From CAZYFS01 sp964647465 (GTDB lineage Bacteria > Patescibacteriota > Minisyncoccia > Minisyncoccales > UBA1441): a stretch of DNA of 6,993 nucleotides. Shown here piece after piece: positions 5,023 to 6,993 of this stretch. The stretch spans positions 1 through 6,993 of the forward strand of contig CAZYFS010000016.1 of the NCBI GenBank assembly GCA_964647465.1, given 5' to 3'. A program made the position numbers and the translations under genes. Positions within the stretch are counted from its first letter, which is position 1, and the number at the start of each line of letters is the position of its first letter. The notes beneath the pieces were generated by a model. The model ran no database searches, was not told the DNA's origin, and worked only from the letters and a program-made list of their open reading frames with translations.

Positions 5023-6258
5023 ATGGTGAATATTATTTCGGTTGTAAAAATTGCCCTGAAAGATTTAACTGCAAACAAAATGCGGTCTTTTTTGACTATG
5101 TTGGGTATTATCATTGGAATCTCATCGGTAATTTTAGTGATGGCCATAGGCGCAGGGGCCCAGCAATTAATTGTTTCTCAAGTCACCAAAATGGGAACGA
5201 ATATTATCGGAATATTGCCGGGAAAGACTGAAACAGGGATGCCGATTGCAGCAATGGGAATAACGATTACTTCTTTAAAGAGGGAAGATGCGGAAGCGAT
5301 AAAAGATCTTCCTTCTATTGAAGTAGCTTGTCCTTACGTGACGGGAAGGGATAATGTTTCCTATGGAAAGGAGGTTAAGGTTTTAGATCTAGTAGGAGTC
5401 TCTCCAGATTATATGGAAGTGGAAGAAACTTCTATTGAAAAGGGTTATTTTTTTAATCAAAAACAACAATCTGGTTTTGCTCGTGTGGCAGTCTTGGGCT
5501 ATACAACAGCCCAAGAATTATTTAAGGACGCCAATCCTCTTTCGGAAAAGATTAGAATCAAAGGAAGAACATTTAAAGTAATCGGAGTATTAAAGGAAAG
5601 AGGAAATACTTTTTTTGGGAACGTTGACAGTCAAGTTTTTATGCCGGTAACAACTGTTCAAAAAGATTTATTGGGAATTAATTACGTTAATTTAATTCGA
5701 GCGAAAGCAGTTGAAAGCTCGAAAATGGAAATCGCAAAAACAGAAATAGAAGAACTTCTTCGATATAGACATAATATAAAAAGCGCAAAGAAAGATGATT
5801 TTACTGTCCAAGCGATGGGGCAGATGCTGAGTGTTTTAGAGGGAATTACTGGAGCTATCCAAGCTTTTCTAATTCTAGTGGTGGCTATTTCCTTATTAGT
5901 GGGAGGAATAGGAATTATGAATATTATGTTGACAACCTTATCTCAAAGGATAAGAGAGGTGGGATTAAGAAAAGCCTTGGGAGCAAAAGATAGAGACGTT
6001 TTCATTCAATTTTTAGCAGAAAGCAGTCTTCTTACTTTGATTGGGGGTTTATTGGGTGTTATTTCAGGAGTTGGTTTGGGAATAATCATTGCTTACTTTA
6101 TTAGATTATTTACTAATTTTGAGTGGTATTTCCTAATCACTTCTGGAGAGATTGGTCTAGCGATTGGAGTTGCCTTGATTATTGGAATAGTTTTTGGTCT
6201 TTATCCAGCTCAAAAAGCCGCCAAGTTAAATCCAATTAAAGCTCTTCGTTACGAATAA
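5023..6258 (+). CDS. MacB-type FtsX-like ABC permease, first copy
   Basis: This 411-residue permease has the standard four-helix MacB layout. TM1 (about 22-45) follows the basic ANKMRSFLTMLGI start motif. A large extracytoplasmic MacB periplasmic core domain (about 47-270) comes next, then TM2 (277-302), TM3 (332-361) and TM4 (375-395). Conserved family blocks are visible: SQRIREVGLRKALGAKDRDV (308-327) after TM2, the coupling region to the ATPase, and GLYPAQKAAKLNPIKALRYE at the very end. There is no fused ATPase, so this is the split arrangement seen in YknYZ rather than the fused E. coli MacB. The length is normal for the family. The ATG lies 15 nt after the ATPase stop, with GTG at 5026 as an alternative start. 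The next permease starts one base after its stop, which implies translational coupling and joint assembly. Confidence 0.93.
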   Translation: MVNIISVVKIALKDLTANKMRSFLTMLGIIIGISSVILVMAIGAGAQQLIVSQVTKMGTNIIGILPGKTETGMPIAAMGITITSLKREDAEAIKDLPSIEVACPYVTGRDNVSYGKEVKVLDLVGVSPDYMEVEETSIEKGYFFNQKQQSGFARVAVLGYTTAQELFKDANPLSEKIRIKGRTFKVIGVLKERGNTFFGNVDSQVFMPVTTVQKDLLGINYVNLIRAKAVESSKMEIAKTEIEELLRYRHNIKSAKKDDFTVQAMGQMLSVLEGITGAIQAFLILVVAISLLVGGIGIMNIMLTTLSQRIREVGLRKALGAKDRDVFIQFLAESSLLTLIGGLLGVISGVGLGIIIAYFIRLFTNFEWYFLITSGEIGLAIGVALIIGIVFGLYPAQKAAKLNPIKALRYE

Positions 6259-6259
6259 A

Positions 6260-6993
6260 ATGCTTATTAAAGAATCTATAAGAATTGCTTTACTTAATTT
6301 TAGAAGGCATAAGGCCCGAGCCTTTTTATCAATACTAGGAATTGTTATTGGAATACTTTCCGTGTCTTTAATTTTGTCCTTAGGTCAGGGTGTAAAGGGT
6401 TATATAACCAACGAAATAAGTGCATTCGGAACTAATATTATAAACATATCTACAAAAATTCCTGATAAAAGCACGATGGGAAGTGCGACTTCGATGGTTC
6501 AGGGAATATCAATAACTAGTTTAAAGAAAGAGGACTTTGAAGCAATAGCTAAATTTGATTTTGTAACTGCTCAAACTTCTTACAATCTTGGAACAGCTTG
6601 GGCTAGCTATCGAGAAAAAGAAAATGATACTCTTTTGTTCGCGGCATCTTATCAGTATCTAGATATTGACGAACAAGCAAAAATAGAGGAGGGCCGTTTT
6701 TGTACTGAGCAGGAAGAAAAAGGATCTCAGAGAGTGATAGTTTTAGGCAAGGACGTGAAAGAGAATTTATTTGGCGAACAACAAGCGATTGGAAAATCAG
6801 TTAAGATTAAAGGGCAGGCCTTCAAAGTTATTGGGGTTCTTCAGGAAAGGGGGCAAATGGCGGGGTTTAATTATGATAATCTCGTAATGATCCCTTTAAA
6901 AACCGGACTCAAAACTTTATTAGGAGTTGATCACGTAATGGAAGGTTTGGTGAAAATAGAACCGGATACGGATATGTCTCTCGCTGTTTCCAG
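6260..6993 (+). CDS. MacB-type FtsX-like ABC permease, second copy (cut by the window end)
   Basis: The frame opens at ATG 6260, one base after the previous stop, and stays open for 244 codons to the window edge. Visible parts are a basic N-terminus (NFRRHKARAFLSILGI), TM1 (about 22-44) and most of the extracytoplasmic core domain. The missing part should hold TM2 to TM4. It is clearly a paralogue of the upstream permease: shared blocks include GTNII after TM1, SITSLKKEDFEAI (84-96), RVIVLG (158-163), KIKGQAFKVIGVLQERG (183-199) and a LLGV patch at 220-223. It lacks an ATPase of its own within the window. Both permeases probably share the single ATPase and adaptor as a heteromeric pair, although the second could instead belong with genes beyond the window. 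Confidence 0.92.
   Translation, partial: MLIKESIRIALLNFRRHKARAFLSILGIVIGILSVSLILSLGQGVKGYITNEISAFGTNIINISTKIPDKSTMGSATSMVQGISITSLKKEDFEAIAKFDFVTAQTSYNLGTAWASYREKENDTLLFAASYQYLDIDEQAKIEEGRFCTEQEEKGSQRVIVLGKDVKENLFGEQQAIGKSVKIKGQAFKVIGVLQERGQMAGFNYDNLVMIPLKTGLKTLLGVDHVMEGLVKIEPDTDMSLAVS

Noticed and set aside
1..6993. Alternative genetic code (TGA read as glycine, as in some CPR lineages)
   Set aside because: No supported gene contains an in-frame TGA and all products are full length under the standard code. TGA is simply unused as a stop in the seven completed genes.
1..6993. CRISPR array, tRNA, rRNA or an intact insertion sequence
   Set aside because: I saw no regularly spaced repeats, cloverleaf-like segments, rRNA-like stretches, or transposase with terminal inverted repeats.

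Overview
The window is an AT-rich bacterial stretch (the main operon samples at about one third GC). It most resembles a Patescibacteria/CPR-type genome, perhaps a Parcubacteria relative. This placement is inferred from the lack of Shine-Dalgarno sequences before most starts, the small anchored Cys-rich protein, a bestrophin-like DUF4239 membrane protein, and an HlyD / ABC ATPase / FtsX-type permease cluster; no marker gene fixes the lineage. Every gene that terminates in the window uses TAA or TAG, and no in-frame TGA is needed, so the standard bacterial code fits.

Region 1 (1-619): a near-consensus promoter drives a small membrane-anchored Cys-rich protein. Its reading frame overlaps, in the -1 frame, a complete chagasin-type (family I42) cysteine-protease inhibitor domain. 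The domain boundary coincides with a T TTA AAG heptamer. The two frames are therefore probably one anchored protein, split either by a real or artefactual frameshift or by programmed -1 frameshifting.

Region 2 (620-1767): a short spacer holds a possible decayed coding remnant and a hairpin. It is followed by a four-helix DUF4239/bestrophin-like membrane protein and a strong, possibly bidirectional, hairpin terminator.

Region 3 (1768-2497): a self-contained single-gene unit has a TTGACT/TATAAT promoter, the only strong Shine-Dalgarno in the window, an unrecognised 158-residue protein at about 50% GC, and a perfect GC-rich terminator. Short near-identical direct repeats flank it, so it looks like a recently acquired or differently evolving cassette.

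Region 4 (2498-6993): a tightly spaced operon encodes a MacA/YknX-like membrane-fusion protein with an enlarged helical arm, a MacB/LolD-class ATPase with intact catalytic motifs but an altered D-loop, and two tandem paralogous MacB-type permeases, the second cut by the window end. The layout matches split MacAB-like exporters such as Bacillus YknXYZ. The likely job is ATP-driven export or extraction of a peptide, lipid or drug across a single membrane. The substrate cannot be read from the sequence.
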